In this document: in pieces, positions 19,201 to 27,477 of the stretch
Layout: each line of letters starts with the position of its first letter
Position numbering within the stretch: position 1 is the first letter of the stretch
Source of the DNA: Paenibacillus sp. FSL R7-0273
Lineage (GTDB): Bacteria > Bacillota > Bacilli > Paenibacillales > Paenibacillaceae
Length of the DNA stretch: 64,000 nt
Assembly: GCF_000758625.1 (NCBI RefSeq)
Contig: NZ_CP009283.1
Location: 3,483,501 to 3,547,500 of the forward strand
Direction of reading: 5' to 3'
Program-made: the position numbers and the translations under genes
The notes under the pieces: model-generated
What the model saw: the letters and a program-made list of their open reading frames with translations, nothing else
Databases searched by the model: none
Told to the model about the DNA's origin: nothing

Positions 19201-19476
19201 TCACTGCTCAACGTAACCGGCCAACATACTGTAGTTGATGCCATTAAAATCTCAGAGGACGCAAGCGGAGCCATAATTCGTCTGTATGAATCCGGCGGCG
19301 GCCGCGGGCAGGCGGAATTAAGCCTGAGTTCACAGTTTAGCATTATGGAAACGGATTTAATGGAAAAAGAAGCAGGTGAGCCGCAGCCGGCGGTCAACAC
19401 CGGTACACTTTCACGTGCGGTTACCCCTTATGAGGTGGTTACGCTAAAGGTAACAGCCGGTAGACAGCATTTATAA
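16288..19476 (+). CDS. second GH38 alpha-mannosidase (tandem paralogue)
   Basis: 1,062 residues. It shows the same plan as its neighbour: GQSHIDLAWLWPL near residue 246, WLPDTFGYCASL with the nucleophile near 357, NQFHDIIPGTS and a C-terminal beta domain. The two proteins are clearly related over their whole length but far from identical, so the duplication is old or the genes were gained separately; different linkage specificity is likely. The start is ATG 16288 or GTG 16294; the purine-rich AAGGGGAGGG just before 16288 fits the GTG slightly better. A terminator follows, so the transporter downstream has its own promoter. Confidence 0.92.
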   Translation: MAVPLARRTERLLNELQLRRYKESLEIREWLLQRARYVEEGEYQFDQTRETVSPGRLQSEVRETLFLETTVTVPAGWAEETVGIVFKAGGEGLLSIHGKPYHGLDKNRSFVPLSGTLAASGELKLNIELYHVPPIPADPLNGQKDNDAAPVRFEEARLVTVSRAAEGLYFTVTVCFDAMKRMAERSTERLALERALEEAILNIGATAAADEECLVQAERQLRKRLQAAAGNREPETAGIMHMVGQSHIDLAWLWPLKETVRKTGRTFSTVITLMEHYGEYRYSQSQPQLYAYAKQHFPDLYEQIKKRIADGRWELVGGMWIEPDLNIPSGESLVRQLLYGRAFYEQEFGKSPRVEWLPDTFGYCASLPQLLRKSGVDYFMTSKMNWNDTNVFPHDLFYWEGIDGTKILSFLNHGLNENTLPADVGEHWDSFRQKKAHSGQMLLYGYGDGGGGVTREMLEVIERSAALPGLPSSRFSTAHEFFDGVRDAAPGLPVWSGDMYLELHRGTYTTHGKNKRWNRKAEALYREAEIWNALSYLSGAAQLEACAELQHGELKEGWELLLLNQFHDIIPGTSIPEVYVKSEEHYREIFDLGELSRTKAVDTLAAAMDTRGQGTPLILFNSLSWSRKDTAVLTGNAELLNKRPYDGGGNPLPFDLLQTGDKVELVISAGEVPALGYTTVWLRDIDGAEKNPPAVILPLAESVPGHSQGKTLDHWETEYYRLVFDAGGRIVSWFDKEAGRELVAPGAAANHLQLFHDRPTVWDAWDIDPHFAGQPAGEAALLTSEVLHQGQTRDILRFSWQLNDSLIEQHIIFHRHSRRVDFETRVDWREEHKLLKAAFPVDIRSTKAVYEIPFGSVERPTHNNTSWEQAQFEVCGHRWADLSEGGYGISLLNDCKYGYDIKGNVMRLSLLRSPRWPDTTADIGVHEFTYSLYPHAGGWREAEVVKEGQLLNQPIHAAWASAHGGILPAAASLLNVTGQHTVVDAIKISEDASGAIIRLYESGGGRGQAELSLSSQFSIMETDLMEKEAGEPQPAVNTGTLSRAVTPYEVVTLKVTAGRQHL

Positions 19477-19484
19477 CAGATAGA

Positions 19485-19525
19485 AGGCAGTATTTCCGTA
19501 AAAGGGGATACTGTCTTTTCTTTTG
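19485..19525 (+). terminator. intrinsic terminator after the second mannosidase
   Basis: GGCAGTATTTCC pairs with GGGGATACTGTC around a short loop, followed by TTTTCTTTT. It ends the mannosidase transcript before the transporter promoter. Confidence 0.7.
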
Positions 19526-19583
19526 CCGGAATAAAGCGGATAGATATTTCCACCCGGATCGTAGATGCATGGGATACGTTAAT

Positions 19584-19603
19584 TTGTGAGCGCTTGCTAC
19601 AAT
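19584..19603 (+). promoter_or_regulatory. cre-like site overlapping the -10 of the transporter operon
   Basis: TTGTGAGCGCTTGCT (19584-19598) fits the CcpA cre consensus WTGNAANCGNWNNCW with one mismatch. TACAAT (19598-19603) is a good -10 hexamer directly after it; the -35 is weak. A cre overlapping the promoter predicts glucose (catabolite) repression of the substrate-binding protein and permeases. Confidence 0.6.
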
Positions 19604-19669
19604 AACACTGTAAGCTAGAGGAACAGGTTCCAGCGATGATCGATCCTAAACAAAGGGGAGTGCATGCAA

Positions 19670-21190
19670 GTGACAAGAAAACGTTCACTGATCGGATCTC
19701 TGACTGCGGTGTTTGCCCTTACCGGAATTTTGGCCGGCTGCGGCGGCAATAACAATGCCGGAAGCGGCGATGCAACAACACCGCCTTCCGGTTCGGCGGC
19801 TACAACGGCGCCTGCGGCTACAGCCGCTGAAGTGCAGAAGGTGAATTTCTCGATTGTTTCGGCCAGACCGGGAGATGAAGCCTTTTACAAGGAACAAATG
19901 GACATTTTTATGAAAGCGAATCCAGAGGTCAAGGTGACGGTTATTGCCAATCCGACGGAGCAGTATAACAATGCGCTGCAGCTGTCTTTTGCGGCCAATG
20001 AAGGCCCGGATATCTTCTTCATTGAAGGCGGTCAGCCGCAGGCGAGAACGGTGTATGACAATAAATGGGTAGAGCCGCTGGACAGCTATATCGATGATGC
20101 GTTTGTGGCCCGCTTCCCGGAAGGGGCCTTCAGCCGGACCAGCCAGACCCGGGTGAACGGGGAGGTTGTCGGGATTCCGGTCCGCGACCCGCGCTTCGAC
20201 AAGGTAAGACCGCTGTATTACAACAAGACCATACTGGAGCAGTACGGCTACAGCGAGCCGCCTAAGACGCATAGCGAATTCGTCGCAGCAGCGACCAAGA
20301 TTACAAAAGAAGGAAAAGGCCAGGTATACGGCTTCGCCATGATGGGTAAAGCGCCGGCGGTGTTTGGACTTAGTGTGTCGGGCCTCGGCTCCGGGCTTGA
20401 AGGCGGAGTAATCGGGTACGAGGGCAACACGATCATCAACCTGAAAACCGGACAGTTCTCGTCGATATCGGCGACACCTGTTGTGGAAATCCTGCGGCAG
20501 CTGAACGCGCAGAAAATTGTAGCGCCGGGCTGGGAAAACTGGGATACCGCGCAGATGCACCAGCAGTTCGCAGCCGGACGCGTGGCGATGTTCATCGGGG
20601 CAGCGTGGCAGGCCGAGGAAATCCGGAAGCTGAATGAGGGCATGGACATGGGCATTGCAGCTGCACCTGTACCGGATGCCGGACGGAGCGGATACCGGGA
20701 TACGCCGACGATTGCCGAGCCTCGTTATGCGATGAGCTCACAGTCGAAGTCGAAGGAAGGTGCCTGGAAGGTGCTGGATTTCCTCGGGTCGGTAGAGTTT
20801 GAGCGGGCCAATTACGAATATGCAAAAGAACTCGTGCTGATGCCGGCAGCAATGGAAGGCATTGCGATGTCAGCGGATATGGAGCAGATAGTGAAGGTAA
20901 TGGATGAGACGATCCGGATGGCTCCGGCTGTCAATACGAATAACCAGAACTATGACCAGTTCTCGAAGAGCATCAGCGATGCTATGCCGAAGCCGAAGAT
21001 TCAGGAGGTATTCCTGAAGGCGGTGGTCAGCAATGAAGATCCGGTAGCGCTGGCAGAGGATTATGATGCGAAGGCCAATAAGGTCATCGATGAGCAGATC
21101 AAGATTGCGAACGATGGCGGCATTGATTTTAGCAGAGAAGACCTGAAATACCCGGATTGGAATCCGATGGAAAATTATATTATCGAGTAG
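19670..21190 (+). CDS. sugar ABC transporter substrate-binding lipoprotein (CUT1)
   Basis: About 506 residues. An N-terminal signal sequence ends in the lipobox LAGC, followed by a Gly/Ser/Thr/Ala-rich linker, so the protein is anchored outside the membrane. The remainder fits family 1 extracellular sugar-binding proteins (IVSARPGDEAFYKEQMDIF, FAANEGPDIFFIEGG). GTG 19670 has AGGGGAG 9 bases upstream; ATG 19664 with a spacing of 3 is the alternative. Two permease genes follow. The mannosidases upstream suggest manno-oligosaccharides as substrate. No ATPase gene is present; such CUT1 systems usually share an MsmX-type ATPase. Confidence 0.9.
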   Translation: MTRKRSLIGSLTAVFALTGILAGCGGNNNAGSGDATTPPSGSAATTAPAATAAEVQKVNFSIVSARPGDEAFYKEQMDIFMKANPEVKVTVIANPTEQYNNALQLSFAANEGPDIFFIEGGQPQARTVYDNKWVEPLDSYIDDAFVARFPEGAFSRTSQTRVNGEVVGIPVRDPRFDKVRPLYYNKTILEQYGYSEPPKTHSEFVAAATKITKEGKGQVYGFAMMGKAPAVFGLSVSGLGSGLEGGVIGYEGNTIINLKTGQFSSISATPVVEILRQLNAQKIVAPGWENWDTAQMHQQFAAGRVAMFIGAAWQAEEIRKLNEGMDMGIAAAPVPDAGRSGYRDTPTIAEPRYAMSSQSKSKEGAWKVLDFLGSVEFERANYEYAKELVLMPAAMEGIAMSADMEQIVKVMDETIRMAPAVNTNNQNYDQFSKSISDAMPKPKIQEVFLKAVVSNEDPVALAEDYDAKANKVIDEQIKIANDGGIDFSREDLKYPDWNPMENYIIE

Positions 21191-21244
21191 ACGCTAATCT
21201 GTATACCCGGAAACCATACAGAAACAGACAGGAGTGAATTCACG

Positions 21245-22228
21245 ATGGGTTACGGCACACCGCAGCAGAGTATTCCTGCTTCCGCCGGCAAGGCTCCGCT
21301 CTCCAAAAGAGCGGAGCTGTTCAAACAGATCAAGAAGCACCGCTACCATTACCTGTTCGTGCTGCCGATGCTGGTGTTCTTTGCCGCTTTTACCTTATGG
21401 CCGATGATTGCAAGCTGGTATTATTCGTTCTTTAACTGGGACGGCATCGGCTGGCCGACAGACTTTATCGGGCTCGGCAACTTCAGGGAGGTCGCATCCG
21501 ACCCGGGCTTCTGGAGCGCTTTTATGAACACGTTCCTGTTCGCCCTGACGCATGTGCTGATCCAGATGCCGCTGGCGCTGATCGTTGCGGTCATTCTCAA
21601 CAACCAGTTTCTTGCGGGGAGAAATGTATACAGGCTGCTGCTGTTCGTGCCGGTTATCTCTACTACAGCGGTTATCGGTGTTATTTTCTCGATTCTGCTG
21701 AACCCGCTGGGCGGTGCGATTAATGAAATGCTGCTGGGCATAGGGCTGGTCAAAGAGCCGATCAACTTCCTGGGATCTACTACACTTGCGCTGCCGACAC
21801 TGCTGGCCGTTTCTGTCTGGAAAAGCTTCGGTACGCCCATGATCTACTGGCTTGCGGGGCTGCAGACGATTCCGGGTGAGCTTTATGAGGCAGCCAAAAT
21901 CGACGGGGCAAGCAAAGTGCAGAGCTTTTTCCGGATTACCATTCCGATGCTGGCGCCGATTGGCCTTGTCATAACACTGCTCACTTTTATCAACAACCTT
22001 GATCCGTTTGATCTGGTCCGAACAATGACTGAAGGCGGGCCGGTAAAAGCGACCGATGTGGTACAGACTTACATTTTCCGTTATGCATTCGAGCCCGAAA
22101 GCGGCTCATCCCGTTACGGCTTCGCCTCGGCAGCAGGCATCCTGTTCAGTCTGGCCGTTCTAGTTGTCGTCGTCATTCAGGCGCTGACCGGTAAAGCTGC
22201 CCGCAAATCCGGCACGAAAGGAGCCTAA
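21245..22228 (+). CDS. sugar ABC transporter permease (MalF/UgpA type)
   Basis: 327 residues with six predicted membrane helices. The cytoplasmic EAA loop reads ELYEAAKIDGASKVQSFFRI, which docks the ATPase. An N-terminal basic stretch precedes the first helix. ATG start with AGGAG about 10 bases upstream. It lies 54 bases after the binding-protein gene and 4 bases before the second permease gene, so the three are one transcript. Confidence 0.92.
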   Translation: MGYGTPQQSIPASAGKAPLSKRAELFKQIKKHRYHYLFVLPMLVFFAAFTLWPMIASWYYSFFNWDGIGWPTDFIGLGNFREVASDPGFWSAFMNTFLFALTHVLIQMPLALIVAVILNNQFLAGRNVYRLLLFVPVISTTAVIGVIFSILLNPLGGAINEMLLGIGLVKEPINFLGSTTLALPTLLAVSVWKSFGTPMIYWLAGLQTIPGELYEAAKIDGASKVQSFFRITIPMLAPIGLVITLLTFINNLDPFDLVRTMTEGGPVKATDVVQTYIFRYAFEPESGSSRYGFASAAGILFSLAVLVVVVIQALTGKAARKSGTKGA

Positions 22229-22232
22229 GCAC

Positions 22233-23069
22233 ATGTACCGCCTAAACCGATTTCTGAGACAGCTGCCGGCCCAGGTCCTGCTGCTTGCCTTCACGCTAAT
22301 CTGGAGTTATCCGTTCATCTGGATTATCTCCTCTTCCTTCAAATCGCAGAGTGAAATGTTCCTGGGCGGCATTAACATCATCCCCAAGGAGCCGACGCTC
22401 GACAATTTTGTAAGGGCGTGGGATCTGGCTAACTTTTACCAATACTTCTTCAATTCGGTCATTGTTACCGCTTCGGTTGTCCTGCTCGTGCTTGTAATTA
22501 CCTCAATGGCGGGTTATGCACTGGGAAGAGGCAGCATGCCCGGTAAAAAGCTGATCATGACCATGCTGGTCATCTCGATGTTCCTGCCCAAAGGCTTCAC
22601 CATTCTTCCGTTGTTCGAGCTGATCGTCGGACTGGGCTTCAATAATACGCTGATGGGGGTGATCCTGGCTGAATCGGGTCCGTCCAAAATCGTATCCATC
22701 CTGCTGTTCGTCGGCTATTTTGCCTCGCTGCCCAAAGAGATGGAGGAGTCCGCAACGATTGACGGGGCTGGTTATTTCCGGATGTTCTTCAGCATTATGC
22801 TTCCGCTGTCCAAGCCAATTCTCGGCACGGTAACGATCTTCAGCTTTATCGGAGCGTGGAATGCGTTTTTTGTTCCGCTGACGTTCACTTTGAGCAAGCC
22901 GTCACTGCGGACGCTGGGAGTCGGGATGTACAACTTCTTTGGAACGAACAGTGTGGACTGGACCGGGCTGGCGGCGGGGGCGGTTATGTCGGTGGTGCCG
23001 ATCATCATCGTATTCCTGTTCCTGCAGCGGTATTTCATCGAAGGTCTGGCCGGTTCCATTAAAGGCTAA
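22233..23069 (+). CDS. sugar ABC transporter permease (MalG/UgpE type)
   Basis: 278 residues, six predicted membrane helices. The EAA loop reads EMEESATIDGAGYFRMFF. ATG 22233 with AAAGGAG upstream, the ribosome site lying inside the end of the preceding permease gene. With the first permease it should form the membrane channel of the CUT1 importer. Confidence 0.92.
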   Translation: MYRLNRFLRQLPAQVLLLAFTLIWSYPFIWIISSSFKSQSEMFLGGINIIPKEPTLDNFVRAWDLANFYQYFFNSVIVTASVVLLVLVITSMAGYALGRGSMPGKKLIMTMLVISMFLPKGFTILPLFELIVGLGFNNTLMGVILAESGPSKIVSILLFVGYFASLPKEMEESATIDGAGYFRMFFSIMLPLSKPILGTVTIFSFIGAWNAFFVPLTFTLSKPSLRTLGVGMYNFFGTNSVDWTGLAAGAVMSVVPIIIVFLFLQRYFIEGLAGSIKG

Positions 23070-23088
23070 TCAGACAGGAGGTGTAAGC

Positions 23089-25821
23089 ATGGGCCAGTCA
23101 AAATCCGTCCGGACGGAGGTTCTTATTGTAGGAGGCGGAACAGCAGGCTGTGTGGCAGCTATTGCGGCCGCAGAGGAAGGCGCGAAGGTCATCCTGGTTG
23201 AAAATGATACTGCACTGGGCGGAGTGGCTACCCGCGGCGGTATCCACCGATACTATTATGGTTCTCCGGGAGGGCTGCAGGAGGAGATAGACCGCCGGAC
23301 CGCTGAAGCTGCTGCAAAATTCGGAGGTAAAACCAAGGGCTTTCATCCAGATGCCAAGCGGGTGGTGCTTGCCGCCCTTTGCCGGGAAAAGGGAATTATG
23401 TTCTATTTGGACTCTGTGGTGTATGAGGTCATTAAAGAGGGGGAAAAAGTAGCGGGTGTCCGGGCTCTGACTCCGGCAGGCCGATTGGAAATTAGTGCCG
23501 GGGTGACTATCGACAGCACCGGGAATGCCCATCTCGTCCGTATGGCCGGCGGCAGGCTGAGGTATGGCCGCGGGCTGGACGGCGTGTATCACAATTATTC
23601 CTTCATTCCGCGCAGAGTGCTGGACGGTGAGATCGGGTATGACAATCTGGATGCCGGATGGGTAGATCCGTACGATCCATGGGATGTGTCGCGGGCTTTT
23701 ATCCGCGGCCGTGAATGGGTTAGGGAAGGGTATGCAGAGGGTGCGCATTATTTTGCGGTCTCGTCCATGCTCGGGGTCCGGGAAGGCGGCCTGATTGAGG
23801 GAGACGTAACAATAACCCTGGAGGATTATATTGAAGACCGGCCTTCACCGGAGGTGATCTGCCGCAGCTATTCCCATTTGGATAATCACGGCTTTGATAC
23901 AGGGAATGAAAGTGAATTCAGCCAGCTGTGGATTGCGGTCATGGGCTTGTTCGTCAAAGGCCTGTGGTGCGACATTCCATACGGGGCACTTTTGCCTGCC
24001 GGCATCGGAAATCTGCTGGTGGCCGGGCGCGCCCTGTCTGTAGACCGGGATGTTGGAATGGGTGTGCGGATGCAAAAGGATATGCACAAGGTAGGCGAGG
24101 CAGCCGGCGTTGCTGCTGCTATGAGTATCCGTACCGGCTCTGCACCGCGTGAGCTGGACCGTTCCGGGTTGCAGAAACGGCTGGTGGAACGGAGTGTGCT
24201 GGAGGGGGAGGAGCTGCAGCGGACCCATGGCCGGAATCTTCGCTTCAAGCGCGGTGGGCTGGCAGGTGTAGAGTTGGGGAAAGAGAACGCCGCTTCGCAT
24301 GCCGAACAGCTTGCCCATTATTTCGGGACGGACGAGCGGTGGAAGGCAGTCTGGCTGCTGGGCAGTTCAGCTGAAGCTGAACAGGAACGCCAGGTCGCTG
24401 TTTTGCTGGAAAGCAAGCTTTATGAAGGCACACCGGAGGCTAGATTCTGTGCTGCTATCACACTGGCTATGCTGGAAAGAGAAGAAGCCGTTCCATACCT
24501 AATGGAACGCATTGCTACCAGGGATAAGAATAAACTCAGCAATCATCCCAAATGCGTACCGTTCTGGATTGCCTCATTTGTACTGCTGCGTATGCTGAAA
24601 AGCACCGCTGGAGTGAGTCAGGCCGCGGCTGCACTTAAAGAGCAGCCGGGTGCGGTTCACAGCACCTTTCTGCTGGATTACTTGTCTGCTGTTTGTCCGG
24701 TGCTGAGCGCCGGGGAACGTGCTGAAGCTGCCGGTGCTGTTCAGATGTGGTTATCATCCGGTGAACTTGGAATGGATTACCGGATGCACGGGGACCGGCC
24801 GGAGTCGCTCGGCTGGAGCCTGGAACTCAGAGCGGCAGCGCTATTGGCAAGTTTGACCGGGGAGCAAGGAGGGGTCACTGGGTGGGCGGCTTCTGCGGCG
24901 GCTGATCCGCGGGGGTATGTCCGCAATGCGGCTGCCCGGCTTCTTCCCTGGAGCGAGGTGGGTATGCCGGATAAAGAAGAGGCTGCTCCATTTCTTGGTG
25001 AGTTTGATATAGCGGTGATTGGTGCCGGGACCGCAGAGGTTATCTGTGCGGCAGCGTTGGGCCGTCAAGGCAGGAGAGTGGTGCTGATCGCTGACGGAAG
25101 TGCTTTGATGACTGAGGTTACGAGGTCTAGAGTGACCTATTTTAAAGGGCTTGACGAGTCTGCTGGCGGAGGCGCATACGAGCTGATTGATCTGCTGCGA
25201 CAAGAAGGAGCGTGGAACGGAGAGCAGCTGGAGCCTGTATTGGTGCAGCTGGCGGCAGACCGGCTTTTGCAGAATGCCGGGGTAAGCGTTCTGTATGAGG
25301 CACGTTGTCTGGAGGAGCAGAATGCAGAAGGGCGGAGTCTAGTTGAGATTGCCTATAAGAACGGCAGAGGACTGGTCGCCGCTGGCAGAATTATTGGGCA
25401 GGCTGATCGGGCGGGAGTTATGGGGCAGGCCGTTCCAGGTACACTGACTGCGGTTTTGATAGGCTCCGGGTCATTGGGAGAAACGGCAGACTGCAGGTGG
25501 ATGGAGTGGAGTCATAACGGTAACGTGTTGGCCTTGCGGATACGGCCTAGTTATTATCCGGACGAGGTTTATCTGGATATCCGCTGGCCCCTTGAAGCTG
25601 CTGAAGAGGGAGACACCGGGGAACTGCTTGTGCTGCCTGCAGTAGAGAAGCTTCGGAATCTTGGAGTGATACCTGATAGTGCTGCGCTCGCCTATATTGC
25701 GGATGAGCCGTGGCCGGAAGGATTGTGTGCTGCTCCGGGAACTTCTGGCACAGAACCGGAAGAGAATTTCTGGATTGCCAGGCAGATTTCTGCGGGTCTT
25801 GACGATGCTGTAATTGGATAG
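23089..25821 (+). CDS. FAD-dependent oxidoreductase with two nucleotide-binding modules
   Basis: 910 residues, longer than most FAD_oxidored (PF12831-like) proteins. Module one (about 1-430) has a clear dinucleotide fold: VLIVGGGTAGCVAAIAAAEEG and VILVEND. Residues about 430-630 are Ala/Leu-rich helices reminiscent of HEAT-like repeats. Module two (about 640-910) begins with IAVIGAGTAEVICAAALGRQ and VVLIAD, a second, weaker FAD motif. ATG 23089 has AGGAGG upstream, 19 bases after the permease gene, so it belongs to the transport operon. A role in oxidising or modifying the imported sugar is an inference from context. Confidence 0.8.
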   Translation: MGQSKSVRTEVLIVGGGTAGCVAAIAAAEEGAKVILVENDTALGGVATRGGIHRYYYGSPGGLQEEIDRRTAEAAAKFGGKTKGFHPDAKRVVLAALCREKGIMFYLDSVVYEVIKEGEKVAGVRALTPAGRLEISAGVTIDSTGNAHLVRMAGGRLRYGRGLDGVYHNYSFIPRRVLDGEIGYDNLDAGWVDPYDPWDVSRAFIRGREWVREGYAEGAHYFAVSSMLGVREGGLIEGDVTITLEDYIEDRPSPEVICRSYSHLDNHGFDTGNESEFSQLWIAVMGLFVKGLWCDIPYGALLPAGIGNLLVAGRALSVDRDVGMGVRMQKDMHKVGEAAGVAAAMSIRTGSAPRELDRSGLQKRLVERSVLEGEELQRTHGRNLRFKRGGLAGVELGKENAASHAEQLAHYFGTDERWKAVWLLGSSAEAEQERQVAVLLESKLYEGTPEARFCAAITLAMLEREEAVPYLMERIATRDKNKLSNHPKCVPFWIASFVLLRMLKSTAGVSQAAAALKEQPGAVHSTFLLDYLSAVCPVLSAGERAEAAGAVQMWLSSGELGMDYRMHGDRPESLGWSLELRAAALLASLTGEQGGVTGWAASAAADPRGYVRNAAARLLPWSEVGMPDKEEAAPFLGEFDIAVIGAGTAEVICAAALGRQGRRVVLIADGSALMTEVTRSRVTYFKGLDESAGGGAYELIDLLRQEGAWNGEQLEPVLVQLAADRLLQNAGVSVLYEARCLEEQNAEGRSLVEIAYKNGRGLVAAGRIIGQADRAGVMGQAVPGTLTAVLIGSGSLGETADCRWMEWSHNGNVLALRIRPSYYPDEVYLDIRWPLEAAEEGDTGELLVLPAVEKLRNLGVIPDSAALAYIADEPWPEGLCAAPGTSGTEPEENFWIARQISAGLDDAVIG

Positions 25822-25899
25822 GCCGGATTTTCTGGATTACTAGATTATTAGGCTTAAGTTCATAGAATATCTAATTCATATCTAAAGGAGCGATTATTT

Positions 25900-27453
25900 A
25901 TGAGTATTCTATCCTCACTGCCGCTTACACGCATTGCCGAAATCCAGGTGGAAGGTACACCGGGAACCGATATTACGTTCAGCTCTCTGTCCGCTCTTGT
26001 GCCTGCCGGCACACGTCATCTGATTGTTGAGGTTAACGCTGCTCAGACATACACCGAGCGCAGATTCTGCGAGGTCATTCTAAATGGGGATACTGCTGCT
26101 CACTATAACCGCAGAGAGTTTGCGGCCACAGGTTCTGCGGTTACCACAACCAGTACAACGAATACGAATGTTGCGCAAGGTGTGGATATTCCCCCTTCAG
26201 CGGCAGGGTTTGGCGGCGGTTATCTGCTGTTTCCGTTTGCTTTCCGTACAGACAATCTGAAGCTGTGGCAGAGTATGGGTTCTTCTCTGGAGACCAGACT
26301 GCAGCGTCATGCCGGAGCCTGGGAGAATACGGCAGCAATAGACTCTATCACTCTGCGTCCATGGCAAAATGTGCCCGGCGGGGTTAACCAGTGGGCTGCA
26401 GGCTCAATCATCACCCTGTATGCAGTCAATGAAGCACTTCTGGCGGCAGACCGTCTGCCGGATGCGCAGACCCGGAAATTTACCTTTGGCACTTTGCCAA
26501 CGGATGCCAATCATCTGATCCTGCTGATGTATCTGCGGTCCAGCCATGATCTGTCTACCCGTCAAGGCGACCGGGTCTATCAGGAGCTCAATAATGATAC
26601 TACGGCTGCCAATTACCCGCTCCATCGTTTAGGGGGGGAAGGGATTGCGAATCCGAAGGTTATTGATGAGTACTTTGAAGAGAAACGGGTCGGCTGGTCT
26701 ACGGCAGCTGCGGCTCCGGCGGATTCTTTTGGCAATCTGGTGGTGATGTATCCGGAATACCGCAGCACGGATTTTCATAAGCCGTGGATGAGCCAGCATG
26801 CTGCGTATGAGGATATTTTTTATCCGGTCAGCCAGGAAAACGGGCGGAGAAGGAATACGGCTGCATTAACCCGGCTCCACTACTTTCCGGGAATGGGCGG
26901 ACATTATTATTTGCCCGGCTCTATCATCAGCGCCTATAAAGCAGAGTCACCGGCAGCCCGGCATGTAGTCTCTGCATCGGGAGAAGCTTCGGTCACTCTT
27001 CAGGTTCCTGCAGGAGCTGTCGGGCTGCGTGCGGTTGTTGTGGCGAGAAGTAATTCCGGAGCGAAGGAAGACGGCCTCCTGGTTGAGCTGAACGGTGATA
27101 CGTCGGCCGCCAATTATGCGATCCGCCGGGCATCCGCTTATGGAGAAGTTAAAGACGAGGGTGATAATGAGACCGCTCTGCTGACAGACAATGAGATCGG
27201 CGTCATTACAGGCGCAGGAGCAGAGGCCGGCCAATACGGCTTCGGAACACTTTCCATTATCCGGCATGCGGAGACTGACCGGCATAAGCATATCCTGTCG
27301 CTCGCCGGCACATGCGGCAGCCGTATTGCCTTGTATGGCGGCCGCTGGAAGAGCAGCGCAGCCGTAACTTCGGTGACCTTCAAGCCAAAGGCCGGCACGC
27401 TGTTCGCCGCCGGCTCTGTCTTCGAGCTGATTGTTGCGGCTGATGCACTTTAG
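25900..27453 (+). CDS. uncharacterised protein with three phage-tail-like repeats
   Basis: 517 residues, no signal peptide or membrane helix. I see three units of about 170 residues, each with a shared asparagine/aspartate segment (LNGDTAAHYNRREF, NNDTTAANYPLHRL, LNGDTSAANYAIRR) and each ending in a hydrophobic G-S motif (AAGSIITLYAV, PGSIISAYKA, AAGSVFELIV) that follows an ITLRP or VTFKP strand. This ending resembles the last strands of phage tail and virion beta domains. No other phage gene is nearby. The start ATG has AAAGGAG upstream. It lies 78 bases after the FAD oxidoreductase gene and may be its co-transcribed partner. Function unknown; a beta-sandwich glycan-binding role is possible. 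Confidence 0.7.
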   Translation: MSILSSLPLTRIAEIQVEGTPGTDITFSSLSALVPAGTRHLIVEVNAAQTYTERRFCEVILNGDTAAHYNRREFAATGSAVTTTSTTNTNVAQGVDIPPSAAGFGGGYLLFPFAFRTDNLKLWQSMGSSLETRLQRHAGAWENTAAIDSITLRPWQNVPGGVNQWAAGSIITLYAVNEALLAADRLPDAQTRKFTFGTLPTDANHLILLMYLRSSHDLSTRQGDRVYQELNNDTTAANYPLHRLGGEGIANPKVIDEYFEEKRVGWSTAAAAPADSFGNLVVMYPEYRSTDFHKPWMSQHAAYEDIFYPVSQENGRRRNTAALTRLHYFPGMGGHYYLPGSIISAYKAESPAARHVVSASGEASVTLQVPAGAVGLRAVVVARSNSGAKEDGLLVELNGDTSAANYAIRRASAYGEVKDEGDNETALLTDNEIGVITGAGAEAGQYGFGTLSIIRHAETDRHKHILSLAGTCGSRIALYGGRWKSSAAVTSVTFKPKAGTLFAAGSVFELIVAADAL

Positions 27454-27477
27454 GCGAATATAGGGGCGAAGTGCGGG

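Noticed and set aside
22939..23088. Longer N-terminus for the FAD oxidoreductase
   Set aside because: The extra 50 residues overlap the permease gene and look non-protein-like; AGGAGG precedes ATG 23089.
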